Under the pieces are notes generated by a model. The model was not told the origin of the DNA. It saw only the letters and a program-made list of their open reading frames with translations, and did not search any database. This document shows positions 34,659-45,919 of a stretch of 64,000 bases of DNA, piece after piece (position 1 is the first letter of the stretch; every line of letters begins with the position of its first letter). Origin of the DNA: Hedera helix (lineage: Eukaryota > Streptophyta > Magnoliopsida > Apiales > Araliaceae); assembly GCA_947179155.2 (NCBI GenBank), contig OX359264.1, positions 52,817,702 to 52,881,701 on the forward strand, written 5' to 3'. Position numbers and translations under genes: made by a program.

Positions 34659-37600
34659 CTAACAAATGGGAAGAGGGGCACCATCCCAATCCTTGAGACA
34701 TTGAAGCAGTGGATCAATAATCTTCCCCTCACAAATTGCTGTAAACACTTTATCAAATTCCTCTCCTGGTGATCTAATCTTTTCTCCTGTCAAATACTCT
34801 CCTCCCAAATCATCCCTCACAAATTTGTATAGTGGGTATGATCTGCACTCCCTAATCCTGTTTGGTATCTGCAAATTTCCATTCTCAAATGCGCTTCTCG
34901 TGCTCTCAACTTCTTTCGGCAAAAGGGTCATTAGTTCCTCCTCAAATGATCCAATCTTTAGGAAAATGGAAGTGCCCAAATTCTTTGAATCCTCACTGTT
35001 GATCAATGCATGATCAACAAGGACCTGCCGGAGCTTTTGCATTAAAGGATACGTGGCACTGCAGGGATCATCGATGTATGCAAAAACGTGCTCACGATCA
35101 ACCTCTTTTAGCAAGTCCTTTTCGCAGAATTTCGAATTTTGGAGCTCCCCATTGAGACCCATGATTAGAACTTTCTTAGCTACTTGGCTCACTGTGTTCT
35201 TCACAGTGTTCTTCATATTCTCCTCCAAATGCCTTAAATCGATTGCTTGACAAAGTGCAACCAAATATGTCGACGACATGAGCTTCAATATATCAACTGC
35301 TTCAGCTGTTTTTCGCGAAGATATCAACCCCAAAGAATTCACATCTTGGTTATGTTGCTCAGCACTTTGCACATGATTTGTAACCGGATTAGCAAGAAAC
35401 TGGAGCTCAGAGCAGTATGCTGCCATTGCTATTTCCGCACCCTTAAATCCATAATCCAAGCTTGGATTTCGCCCCCCGGATAAATTTGAAGGCAACCCAT
35501 TATTGTAGAAATCATTAACTAGCTCTGAGAATTGAGCAAACATGAGTTTCCCAATTGCAGCTATAGCTAATCTAGTGTTGTCCATGGACACACCAATTGG
35601 GGTGCCCTGAAAATTCCCACCATGTAACGCTTTGTTCCTGGACACATCGATCAAAGGGTTATCATTTACTGAATTAATTTCGCGTTCAATGGACTTTGTG
35701 GATGCCCTTATGACCTCAATCTGGGGGCCTAGCCATTGTGGTGAAGTCCGAAGGGCATACCGGTCTTGCTTTGGCTTTTGAAGAGGGTCCATTTCATGTA
35801 ACTTTTTAGCCGCCTTAACATAAGAACTCCCATCTAAAATATGCTCCATTATAGCTGCAGCTTCAATCTGACCAGGATGATGCTTCAATTTATGTGTCAA
35901 ATGATCCGTAAACTCGGGTTTTCCCTGCATAACTTCAGCAAAAACTGCTGATAATACTTCTCCTAAAAGGGCTAGTACATTAGTCTCAAAAAGGACCGTA
36001 GACGCTAGCCCTGAGCCTACAGCTGTCCCATTAACAAGTGCGAGTCCCTCTTTGGGCTGCAACTCAAAGAATCCACCCTCAATCCCTGCGAGACGAAATG
36101 CTTTCCCAGGATCCAGGGATTTGCCGGTCGGCCCCATACACTTTGAGTTGGGCCGACCGGTCAGTAGTCCTGCAATGTAGGATAAAGGGACGAGATCGCC
36201 CGAGGCCGTGATCGTGCCACGGAGTGGCAAACATGGAGTAATGTTGTGATTGAGAAGCTTCGTGATGGCTTCTAGTATCTCAAATCTAATGCCAGAATAT
36301 CCCTGCAGAAGAGTGTTGATTCTTACTAGCATAGCAGCTCTTGTTGCAGAATGAGGCAATCTGTGGCTTGACTCTGTTCCATTGTCAAAAATTCCAGCGT
36401 TCAAGAATCTGTGTAGAACAAGATTTAATAAATACATTAGTTCAATAATATACTAGCAACTTTTGGGAGTCCGTTTGTAATTAGGAAAGATTACAAAGTT
36501 AAAACTCTGACTAGAAGAAACATCAATCACTAGTTTACTACATTACATTTCATCTGTGCTAATAGTACTTGTTCAAATCTATAACTAACTTGTCAAAATC
36601 AAAATCTAATTTCTTCATGTTTGCTCCCAAGATAAAAATTCTTATTATTATTTTAGATACTTCTAAGTTAAATGTCTATTTACCTTAAATAATTTACTTA
36701 TAATATCCTTTGTATTAATTGTCATATTTATATTCTTCACGCATATTTATGGAGATCACTAGTGATGTGAAAAAAATTATGCTATTAAATGAGAATTTAA
36801 ATATAAATAATTTTGTTAATTTATTTTCTTTTTTAATATATACAAAAAGTTAATCAAAACTATTATCCTGAGACAGAAGAAATATAAAAATTAATTCCGC
36901 TTCTATTATTAAATGCGGTTATTATGCTCCACGGACAATGTGGCATGAATCACAACTTGTAAAATATAGAGTAACTTAATTTCGACGTTTGATATTATTA
37001 GAGCAAAAAATAAAAATCAAACTTTAAAAAAGATTTAAAAAAAAAACAAACTAAAAATGCTACTTAGCAAAAAAAATAAAAATGAAAAACTTAATGGGTA
37101 TAATGCCTCTTGTATCTCATACAAGGAGGCGAGAAATTTGTGCATTAAAATGAGGCATTAACAAAAAATAAAAGTAGAAAGAAAATCAGTAACAGCCTTC
37201 TCCATCTTATTTTAAGAGGGAGAAAATAAATCAGTTATTTTATTTAAGATAGATCTGAGAATTAAATAGAAGACTTAGATGCCCCACTCACCATTAAACA
37301 ATTTTCTCAAAGATTTGCTTGGCTCAAGAGAGTTGACCATTCTAATTTATTTATTTATTTATTTTCCTTATAATGAGGAACTAAAATATATCATAATATT
37401 TGGAGTTCAGTGCAACACGTGAATGGTTGGATTCTTCATCAAAATAAAGAAATAAATAAAGTTGTCACGAAAAGGCCTACAACTCAAAAGGGAGAAAATA
37501 GAAATTAGTCAAATGACAAGGGTCATATCTGTCATATTCACAAGATTTATTTTGGATGTGACAAAATGGACCACAGCAACAATCACGTGCTAAACTCGAC

Positions 37601-38833
37601 CATTGCCTAGATAATAATGCAAAATAATCGTCCGGGTGATGATTGTTGGCCTAAAGAACGATGATACTGTCACAATGTTATAATATACCTTATACATATG
37701 TGATATATAATAAGATCAAAATATCATTATAAAACCAAAGGCGATAATATAATAATAACAGCCTCTCTTTTTAACAAATAATTATTTAATAATTTTAGAA
37801 CATTATTATGTAATATTTTAGATTAATAATATTTTTTTTTTATTTTAGTAAATTTAAAGTTATAAATAATTGGATACCATTAAAATAGAAAAATATAATT
37901 AGTCTGAAACACTACGTGACAGTACTTCAAGATCATTGAATAATTTTTTTTTTTTAACCGTATAAATTTATAAGTTAGAATCTATAAAATAGAATTAATT
38001 ATCCGCTATAAAATGAAAATAATTTTTTTTATATTTCATAAATTATAGTAGTCTTCTAAGATGAAAAAAATTAAATTGTAATAATATAAGTTATTAAAAA
38101 GGATAATACAAGGAGATATCAACAAAACAATAGATAGATAGATATACTGAAACCAAGTGACTTCACAAAATCTCACCTATTCCAATATATATATATATAT
38201 ATATATATATCGTATATATATGTATGTCTGTCTCAAAACAGATCATATTTGTCTAAGTCAAAAAAATTTAAGTGAATAAATTTACTACCGAAATACTCCC
38301 ACATATTTGAAGACTCTTTTCATGATGGGGAGGGAGGGAATACAACGAACCTAGCTCTCACTTTTAACAATAATAAACCAAAAAAGAGGTAGCTAGCTAG
38401 GTAATTAGCTAAAAATAGATATTTGTATAGAATCTAATTCTTACCTAATAAGCTCCTTTTGTAGAGCTGCTCCTTGTTTTGTCCTCCTATGAGATGTTGC
38501 ACCAAATCCTGTCGTCACCCCATAACTATCAGTCCCTTTATTCATGCTCTCCATTACCCACTCACTACTTGCCTTCACCCCACCCCTAGCCGCCTCGCAC
38601 AACTCCACCACCACTCCTCCGCCCCCGCCCGCCACCGCCGCCACCTGCGCCACCGTCAGGCTCTCGCCACCCAGGCGGACCACCGGCTTCCGAAACTCCC
38701 CCACCATCCTCTTCACCTCATCCACGTGACTCCCCCTTAACGAATCCGCGGCCAATCCCCAATTTAGTGGATCTTTTGGACACGAACTGTCCAAAAGCGC
38801 ATGCCCATTCCCATTTTGGCGTGGCAACTCCAT
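34659..38833 (-). CDS. PAL: Phenylalanine ammonia-lyase, two exons, 712 aa
   Basis: PAL deaminates L-phenylalanine to trans-cinnamate, the entry step of phenylpropanoid synthesis, as a cytosolic tetramer. Exon 1 is 38833-38445 (ATG to codon 130, split after two bases). Exon 2 is 36408-34659 (TAG stop). The single phase-2 intron at an Arg codon before FLNAGIF is the position usual for plant PALs. Visible residues: catalytic Tyr104 in TDSYGVTTGFGATS; Phe131-Leu132, the Phe-selective pair rather than the His of tyrosine ammonia-lyases; the MIO-forming Ala198-Ser199-Gly200 in GTITASGDLVPLSYIAG; Asn256 in VNGTAVGSG. Length fits the family (about 710-720). Unusual: IFDNGTESSHRLPHS, where most PALs have IFGN. 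Exon 1 encodes a Gly/Val-rich run (AGGGGGVVV) and is GC-rich. The gene appears intact. Confidence 0.97.
36409..38444 (-). other. PAL intron
   Basis: A 2036-bp intron with minus-strand donor GTAAGAATT (from 38444) and acceptor TTCTACACAG (ending 36409). It is AT-rich, with a (TA)n tract at about 38187-38211. No gene or bounded transposon is seen in it. Confidence 0.9.
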
Positions 38834-39250
38834 ACAATTAACAAGAAGAATTAATGGGGATTGATTTTAGCTACGTATAGGATATAATATTTGGAGGAGA
38901 GAGAAATTTATGTGAATGAGTGCAAAAAGAGAAGTAGTTGTAGTGTATTAAAAATAAATGGTGAGGGGAAGGTGGTTCACCGGTATATGAGGTGAGTGTT
39001 TAAATAGGGCGGGGCGTACGTCTCTCCGTTAGCAAAGAGTGTTGGGTGGGAAGCTGGGGGTGTTGGTTGGAACCGTGACATGGCCGCTTGATCTTCCTCG
39101 GGATCGTACGGCTGAGGATGGAGACACGTGGCTCACTAGTTTGAGGGATACAACGACAGATGCATGAATAGAGCGATAAGGACTGATTTACCCCTCGAAA
39201 AAGGACAGTACAATTGAGTGTGGTGGTTGGCGTTGTGGGTATATCCATCC
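38834..39250 (-). promoter_or_regulatory. PAL promoter and 5' UTR
   Basis: Minus-strand TATTTAAA (39006-38999) lies about 166 bp before the ATG and is the best TATA candidate. Upstream, on the minus strand, are AC-type boxes that bind MYB factors in phenylpropanoid promoters: CCAACCAACA (39070-39061) and CCAACCACCAC (about 39229-39219). A G-box CACGTG lies at 39125-39130 (in CACGTGGC, also ABRE-like). GAACCACCTTCCCCTCACC lies near 38975-38957. AC elements plus a G-box match known PAL promoter architecture. Factor binding is inferred from motifs only. Confidence 0.7.
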
Positions 39251-40651
39251 AAACATATACCAGTACAAATTGGGTATAAATAAAATATTAGTAAATATTA
39301 TTTAATTTTTATTAAGATTTTTTAACAAAATAAAAATAATTAACAAGCAAAAGGAGTATCACAAATGCCTTTTGATTTTTATATTTTGTATCGATTGATA
39401 ATATTAAAAGTATATAAATATTGTTCTAGGAGTTCAAGTGATTTTGAAGACAGATTCTCCCTACATGCAAAGTTTTTCGTGATGGTTAATTAGTAAGAAA
39501 TCTGAAATATACACAGCATCAGTCAGTATTTGAAAGTTATACTAGGGTGTGTTGTAAGGCATTTTTTTTTAAAATATGGAAACGGTATACCCAGCAAAAA
39601 TTCAATTATTTTTAGAATTTGATTTTCCAAAAATAAAATATTTTTGCCTTTTATTTAAGAAAAAGGTTCGAGCGTGAATTTCTTGTGTTTTTGTAACCAT
39701 AACAAGTTTGATAATTCGTATAAAATACGGATAACCTTTAAAAATTATATATCAGACAAATTTAAGAATTGACGTGTTTGAATAAATATTAATATTATTT
39801 ATAATGCATACTTCTTCATCTAATGATAGGGATAGTATTGGTGTTGACAATCATTTTTGTTTTGTAAGGTCACTTCTAAAAAATAGTTAGTGCAAGAGAT
39901 TGTTGATTCATACTGAATTTGTAGAAATTTTGGTGTGTAGTAGTAAGAGTTCTATTTATAATGTAAATTAGATAATTTTATATTAATTAGGTTCATGAAT
40001 TAAGATAACTAAAAGTCAAAATATTATAAAATATCATTGTTAAGTTCAAAATTAAAAAATTAAATACAATGTAAATAATAATACTAATGTAAAGATACAC
40101 TGAATATTTAATAATAAAATTAAAAAAAAAAACTCTTGGAGTTTGCATATTTAATTTTAAAACTCAAAAAAATAATCTTGAACTACAGTTGATAAAAAAA
40201 TAATAATAATAAATTAACTATTAAATTGAATCGAAACCAACCAAAATAACTCGTTTTGATCTTGCATTATTTTTGTACTGATTGATGGATTTATTTCATC
40301 CTTATTATATGAAATATTATCTTGTAATGAGTTTCACAATTTCAAATTTCCTTATTTTCACTGGTAAATATACAATTGAAAGTCCGTAAAATTAATAATT
40401 TTTCTTTTAAAACTATTAACATTCCTCAATAAGCCATGAGCTTTTTTCACTTGATCACCTGGAAAGAGATCAAGCAAAACTGAAATTTGTGGATGTGATT
40501 TGAAAAATGTTTATCTCTAACTTTCATGTGCAACGTGAAAGTCGTGAAAGTCGTGCCAAATAATACGAAGGGCCTGGAGCCACAGAAAGTAAAGTTTTGG
40601 ACATAATGTTTATTGAGTAAAACTCAAGACAATATATTGAAGAAAACAAAT

Positions 40652-40707
<56 letters not shown>

Positions 40708-42034
40708 GGATATCTTCACACACTTGATTTCACACTAAATCTATAACATGAAAATATGTCTCATATTAAGAATAAGGTTAAATACACTTTTATTCTTTCA
40801 AATATGACCATTGACCCTTCTTACACAAACGACTCTAATATATCAAAATTTATAAAAAATACCACAAAGTACACTTAAGTAGAGTATAGGATCGGTAATA
40901 ATTAATCTTTATTACCAATCTTATACCCTACCCTACATCTCTCCGCAAAATAACAAACACATGAGAGATTATTTTATATTTTTAAGATAAATTAATAGTA
41001 TGTTTTTTTTTTTTACATATATATAGGGTTCGTCTTTGATTAAATTCATAAATATATAAAAAAATATATATATATTGTTGACTTGCTCCGAATGAGATAA
41101 TTTTTCAAAACAAGGAGGGTAGATAAGCAGACCGTAATCAGAATCCCATTATTTTTGGATATCATCCTCACTAGTTCGTTCAAGTTATTAATTGATGACA
41201 GTGAAAACTTTTGGCAGTCATGTGCAATTATTGGGCAGTGCTATTTTGCCTCGAGGGAAACATTAACTAATAATCTTTCTCTATTCATAACCATTTCTTT
41301 CGATTCTAAATGTAATAAATTCTCTTCCCTCAATTAATTTCTTGTCCCCGTGTTGAATTTATATACAATTTTTACATTTTATCGTTTTTTATTACTCGAA
41401 ATTACATTATTTTCAGTTGTTGTAGCTATTAACTACGTGTGCCAATAACAATCACAAACACATTCATATTTTTTACATAGAGAATTGATATTTTTATAAG
41501 TAAAAATAAAAATAATAATTTTACAAATTTTCTTTGACATGAATAATAAATAAACTTCACACTCATGTGAGAGAGGAAATGGTGTCTTATTTATTTCTTT
41601 TTTCTTTTTTGGCTAAATATAATATTTTGTTCTAATTAAAACTAAATCATATTTTTGTTTTTGAGAAAAATTTGCCAATTAATAGGAAAGAAGAATAAAA
41701 AAGGATTTTGCTAAGAAAAATTCAATTTTTCGCGTTATTTCCAACGAATAATTCATTCAATGCAAGGATATGTAATGTAATGACCCGCCTTCAAATTTTA
41801 AATTTGAATCAAATTATAGCACAATAAAATTAATTATGACTGAAATTATTAATAATAGCAGCTTGAATCTTTATATATACATTTAAATATCTCATATTAA
41901 TCGATGTGGAACTAAAATGTTACATATAATGTCCTCAAATTCTTTAAAAAGTTATTAAATTTGCTTTAAAACTCTGTATAACTTCATAATATTCGTCACT
42001 AATAATTTGAGGTTAGAGCATAATTGACGTTGTA
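39251..42034. other. Intergenic, AT-rich
   Basis: No gene was recognised. It contains a (TA)n tract at about 40660-40701. Around 41778, TAATGACCCGCCTTCAAATT resembles the edge of a Ty3-type LTR, without other support. Short open frames (for example 41155-41337) match nothing known. Confidence 0.6.
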
Positions 42035-42058
42035 TCTTGCGAACATGATAAAATAAAA
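42035..42058. repeat. 24-bp direct repeat, left copy
   Basis: The sequence TCTTGCGAACATGATAAAAT plus four bases is repeated exactly at 45896-45919. The pair brackets the LTR element and the sequence it was inserted into. Confidence 0.85.
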
Positions 42059-42091
42059 GGAATTGATATTTTCATATTATTTTTTGATAGT

Positions 42092-42096
42092 TTTAC
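42092..42096. other. Target-site duplication TTTAC (left)
   Basis: Matches TTTAC at 45714-45718, directly outside the right LTR. Confidence 0.9.
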
Positions 42097-42949
42097 TGTG
42101 ACACCCCATGATTTTTACAGGGATTCCAAATGAGAATTTTGAGGAATTAAGTAAAGGTTATATGATAAAACCTAGATTCGAAGGACAAAGGACAATGATA
42201 AGTGATTAGATATGAATTATTATGTGAATCAATGTGTTATATATGACCTATGTGGTAGGTTGAATGTATGTATTTATTTTGATAAAGAAAGAAGGATTTA
42301 ATGTACAGAATGATGGAAATACGGAATGTATATGTGAATTGATGTTTTAAGCTATGAAAGTTAATAATGAAATTAAAGAATAATCCTGGAAGACTAGGAT
42401 ATGAGAATGACAAATTAAGGTAAGTATGTATGTATGTATGTATGTATGTATGTATGTATTAATCATGATAAGATTGTGATGATGTGAGGTTATGTATTAT
42501 GATTGTAATTCGAGTCTGACATATACTAGAACTTGCAGGTATGGTATATATGTATGGAGCAGGTTATGTATGTGTACATGTATTTATGAATAGGAACAGG
42601 CGTATGTAAATAGGGCCTTAAACGAATAGATCATGGTGAAATTTTGTTGACAGGTTAAATTATAATAATATATATGATTATGAAATGAAATAGACTCGGT
42701 CACCATTAGTAATTGTTTGACCTAAGTTTAATGAAATGTAAGTGAACGTTGCGATCCTGAGACAGGTATTGATTGTAAGTTTTTTTATAAAAAAAAAATG
42801 GATCGTATTATGGTCAACAGATTGGTTTTAAAAGTTAAAGGTTAAGTTTAACGCACGAGATCGCCGTAAATATGGTTTAAGGTTAATGATTATGATATCC
42901 AGAGATAAATAGATAGAATTAAGGAAGGTGGCGGTCTTGGGGTGCTACA
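42097..42949 (+). repeat. 5' LTR
   Basis: Starts TGTGACACCCC, ends GGTGCTACA. Contains a (GTAT)n run at about 42422-42460 that is longer than in the 3' LTR. Confidence 0.92.
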
Positions 42950-42951
42950 AG

Positions 42952-42963
42952 TGGTATCAGAGC
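42952..42963 (+). other. Primer-binding site
   Basis: TGGTATCAGAGC, complementary to the initiator methionine tRNA 3' end, two bases inside the 5' LTR. Confidence 0.95.
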
Positions 42964-44379
42964 AATTGGGTTATAGACCTTAGGTAAGAGTACCTTAGGC
43001 TATGATTTTTGTATGGAAGAAGGAAATAGTATGAAAATAAACTCTAGATGAGTTGAGCCAGTAAGAAATGAATTTTGGAAATTCAGGATCAAGAAATGAT
43101 AAGGATAGCTTAAGATAAGATAATGAGAAATGATAAAGGATCAAAAGCGATCAATGTTATGAAAATGGACTCTTAATGAGTTGTGAAAAGTAAGATATGA
43201 TTTGATAATATTCATATCAAATTAAAGAAAAGCAAAGAAAAAGTTGAGTAAAGGAAAGTGAAGAAATGTTAGGGTATGTGAGATTTTTTATTGAGGACTC
43301 ATGGTAGTGGTCGAGTGTGCACTTCCTCGGTATGAGACAGGGATTTGTACTTACTTAGCTTCCTATCGTGATAATCAGTGGAGATCCAGCGTCATGGTAT
43401 TGGTTATGTATGTTGAGAAGGTAATTCTTTTCTTCTACATGTACCTGATACATAGGAAGTGAGAAGTATTAAGTGAGAAAAGTTAAGATTAGTTGCGTGT
43501 TCTGAAAACCCAAGTGTATAGTAAGTTCGTGACTTATGATTATGTGGTGGAGCCCCTTAGCGAATGAGCGACTATAGCCTGACTAGGACAATCTCCTTAA
43601 ACCATATGATTGTGGTAAGTTCCTGAGCCCAAATGCGTGGCAAGTTTGATTAACAGGGTTGAGTTAGAGTAGAGCGCCATAAGTTGAGTATGAAGAGATA
43701 GAAATATAAGAAAATGAGTATATTAGTTAAGAAAGGAAGAAGGAAGAGATTATTAGGATTGGGTAGACAATCCGCTCTTCTAGCTATGTTAGACCATAGA
43801 ATTGTTTTCTACAAGTATCGAAAAGCGATTTTTAAAATTCCGTGATTCATGGTCTATGCCAATTGATTCGGCTAGACAAAGTTATTTGAAAACTTCAAAA
43901 TGTATTTATGAAATCATTGTCACACTGTTGAATACGGTGTGGAATGACAAAATGGCGGAATTCTCAACGTACTTCTATGACGGTACGGTATTATGAAGTC
44001 TTGAAATGACTGAATTCTCAACGTACTGCTGAGATTGTGCGGTATTATGAAGCCTTTTTAAAAGATTTTTCTTGGGTTCAATTTTGAGCTAATGACAACA
44101 TTCTTGCAAAGTTCAAGTTGAAATAAATGAATAGTTTAATGATGTGAGTCTATGCTATTTGTTTCAGCTAGACCCTTCTGTGTATGAAATGAGTAAATAT
44201 TTTTGGAATCCAAATAATGGATAAAGCAATTTATTTTAAAGGCTGAGGTGAACAACCCTGAAAAGGGGATATGGTACAGGGGTTGGTTAACATGGTTTAA
44301 CCCAAAGGAAAAGGAAAAATGTTGTGCACAACAAAAAGGGTACAATAGGCTGATCACCTAGCGTACCAGTTGGATATGA

Positions 44380-44552
44380 CAATCTTTGTGGTTGCTCATA
44401 TTCTTAACGAATATATGGTCTTATGACCTTTGGATATTTCAGTCCTTGTGACTGTTAATATTCTTAACGATTTCATGGTTAAATAACCCTTGGGTATTGC
44501 AGTCTTTGTGATTGTTAATATTCTTAACGTGTTCATTGGTCTTTACGACCCC
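44380..44552. repeat. Triplicated unit of about 70 bp in the LTR-element interior
   Basis: Three diverged copies of CTTTGTGRTTGYTMATATTC-TTAACG followed by a GG..TT..GACC segment occur in tandem. The region 43900-44050 also has a pair of CTCAACGTACT...GGTATTATGAAG copies. Confidence 0.8.
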
Positions 44553-44852
44553 TCAGCAAAAGCAAAAGTTATGTTTTGAAAGTAAAAATTTATATGAAAA
44601 GTTTCTGTTTATGAAAAAGTTATTCCTATTTATTCATACTGCTTCACAATTATTGAACAATTGTGAAGATTCTTGAAAGACATTCCAATCTTTTGGAATG
44701 AATGTTAGAAAGGGGTAAGATGGGTAGAGAGAGAGAGGAGATAATGTAAAGGTTAGTTGAAAACCTAGCTATGTGATTGAAGGCAAAGAGTTATGAATGT
44801 TGCAAATGAATAAGGAATGGGTACACAACAATTTCGAAGACGAAATTTTTTT

Positions 44853-44866
44853 GAAGAAGGGGTGAA
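44853..44866 (+). other. Polypurine tract
   Basis: GAAGAAGGGGTGAA immediately before the 3' LTR, the usual plus-strand priming site. Confidence 0.85.
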
Positions 44867-45713
44867 TGTGACACCCTAGGATTTTTACAGGGATTCCAAA
44901 TGAGAATTTTGAGGAATTAAGTAAAGGTTATATGATAAAACCTAGATTCGAAGGACATAGGACAATGATAAGTGATTAGATATGAATTATTATGTGAATC
45001 AATGTGCTATATATGACCTATGTGGTAGGTTAAATGTATGTATTTATTTTGATAAAGAAAGAAGGATTTAATGTATAGAATGATGGAAATAAGGAATGTA
45101 TATGTGAATTGATGTTTTAAGCTATGAAAGTTAATAATGAGATTAAAGAATAAGCCTGGAGAGGCTAGGATATGAGAATGACAAATTAAGATAAGTAAGT
45201 AAGTATGTGTGTATGTATGTATGTATTAATCATGATAAGATTGTGATGATGTGAGGTTATGTATTATGATTGTAATTCGAGTCTGACATATACTAGAACT
45301 CGCATGTATGGTATATATGTATGGAGCAGGTTATGTATGTGTACATGTATTTATGAACAGGAACAAGCGAATGTAAATAGGGCCTTAAACGAATAGATTA
45401 TGGCGAAATTTTGTTGACATGTTAAATTATAATAATATTTATGATTATGAAATGAAATAGACTCGGTCACCATTAGTAATTGTTTGACCTAAGTTTAATG
45501 AAAGGTAAGTGAACGTTGAGATTCTGAGACAGGTATTGATTGTAAGTTTTTTATAAAAAAAATGGACCGTATTATGGTCAACAGATTGGTTTTAAAAGTT
45601 AAAGGTTAAGTTTAACGCACGAGATTGCCGTAAATATGGTTTAAGATTAATGATTATGATATCTAAAGATAAATGGATAGAATTAAATAAGGTGGGGATC
45701 TCGGGGTGTCATA
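44867..45713 (+). repeat. 3' LTR
   Basis: Near-identical to the 5' LTR. Ends GGGGTGTCATA, followed by TTTAC. Confidence 0.92.
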
Positions 45714-45718
45714 TTTAC

Positions 45719-45895
45719 ACGATAGATTTTACAAAAATATCAATAGCGACGTTTTAACCGTCGTTATACATCTATAACAACACTTTTATGGGGTCCACCG
45801 TATAAAACTATTAAAAAATAATGTGGAAGTATCAATTTCTTAAAATAAAGTAATATATTTAACAAAACCACTGTGCCATTCTCAGTTACACTGTG
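45719..45895. mobile_element. Right half of the MITE-like sequence interrupted by the LTR element
   Basis: TATCAATAGCGACGTTTTAA, then CCGTCGTTATA, resembles the subterminal motifs of the MITE at 48350-48630. The matching left part (GGAATTGATATTTTCATATT at 42059) lies on the other side of the LTR insertion. Confidence 0.5.
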
Positions 45896-45919
45896 TCTTG
45901 CGAACATGATAAAATAAAA
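45896..45919. repeat. 24-bp direct repeat, right copy
   Basis: Exact copy of 42035-42058. Confidence 0.85.

Larger units (their letters stand above)
42097..45713 (+). mobile_element. Complete non-autonomous LTR retrotransposon (3617 bp), Ty3-like
   Basis: Two direct LTRs (42097-42949 and 44867-45713) of 853 and 847 bp are nearly identical. Both begin TGTGACACCC; the first ends GGGGTGCTACA, the second GGGGTGTCATA. A primer-binding site follows the left LTR, and a purine tract (GAAGAAGGGGTGAA) precedes the right one. The 5-bp duplication TTTAC flanks the whole. The 1917-bp interior shows no gag or pol: the open frames in it (for example 43802-43996) match no retroelement protein. It therefore depends on proteins supplied by another element (a LARD/TRIM-like arrangement). 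LTR differences are mainly substitutions and a GTAT microsatellite length change, implying a fairly recent insertion. Confidence 0.93.

Noticed and set aside
35053..35483. Plus-strand open frames within PAL exon 2
   Set aside because: Shadows of the strongly conserved PAL coding sequence.
39000..39248. Minus-strand open frame of 82 aa upstream of PAL
   Set aside because: It overlaps the promoter, TATA candidate and AC boxes and matches no family.
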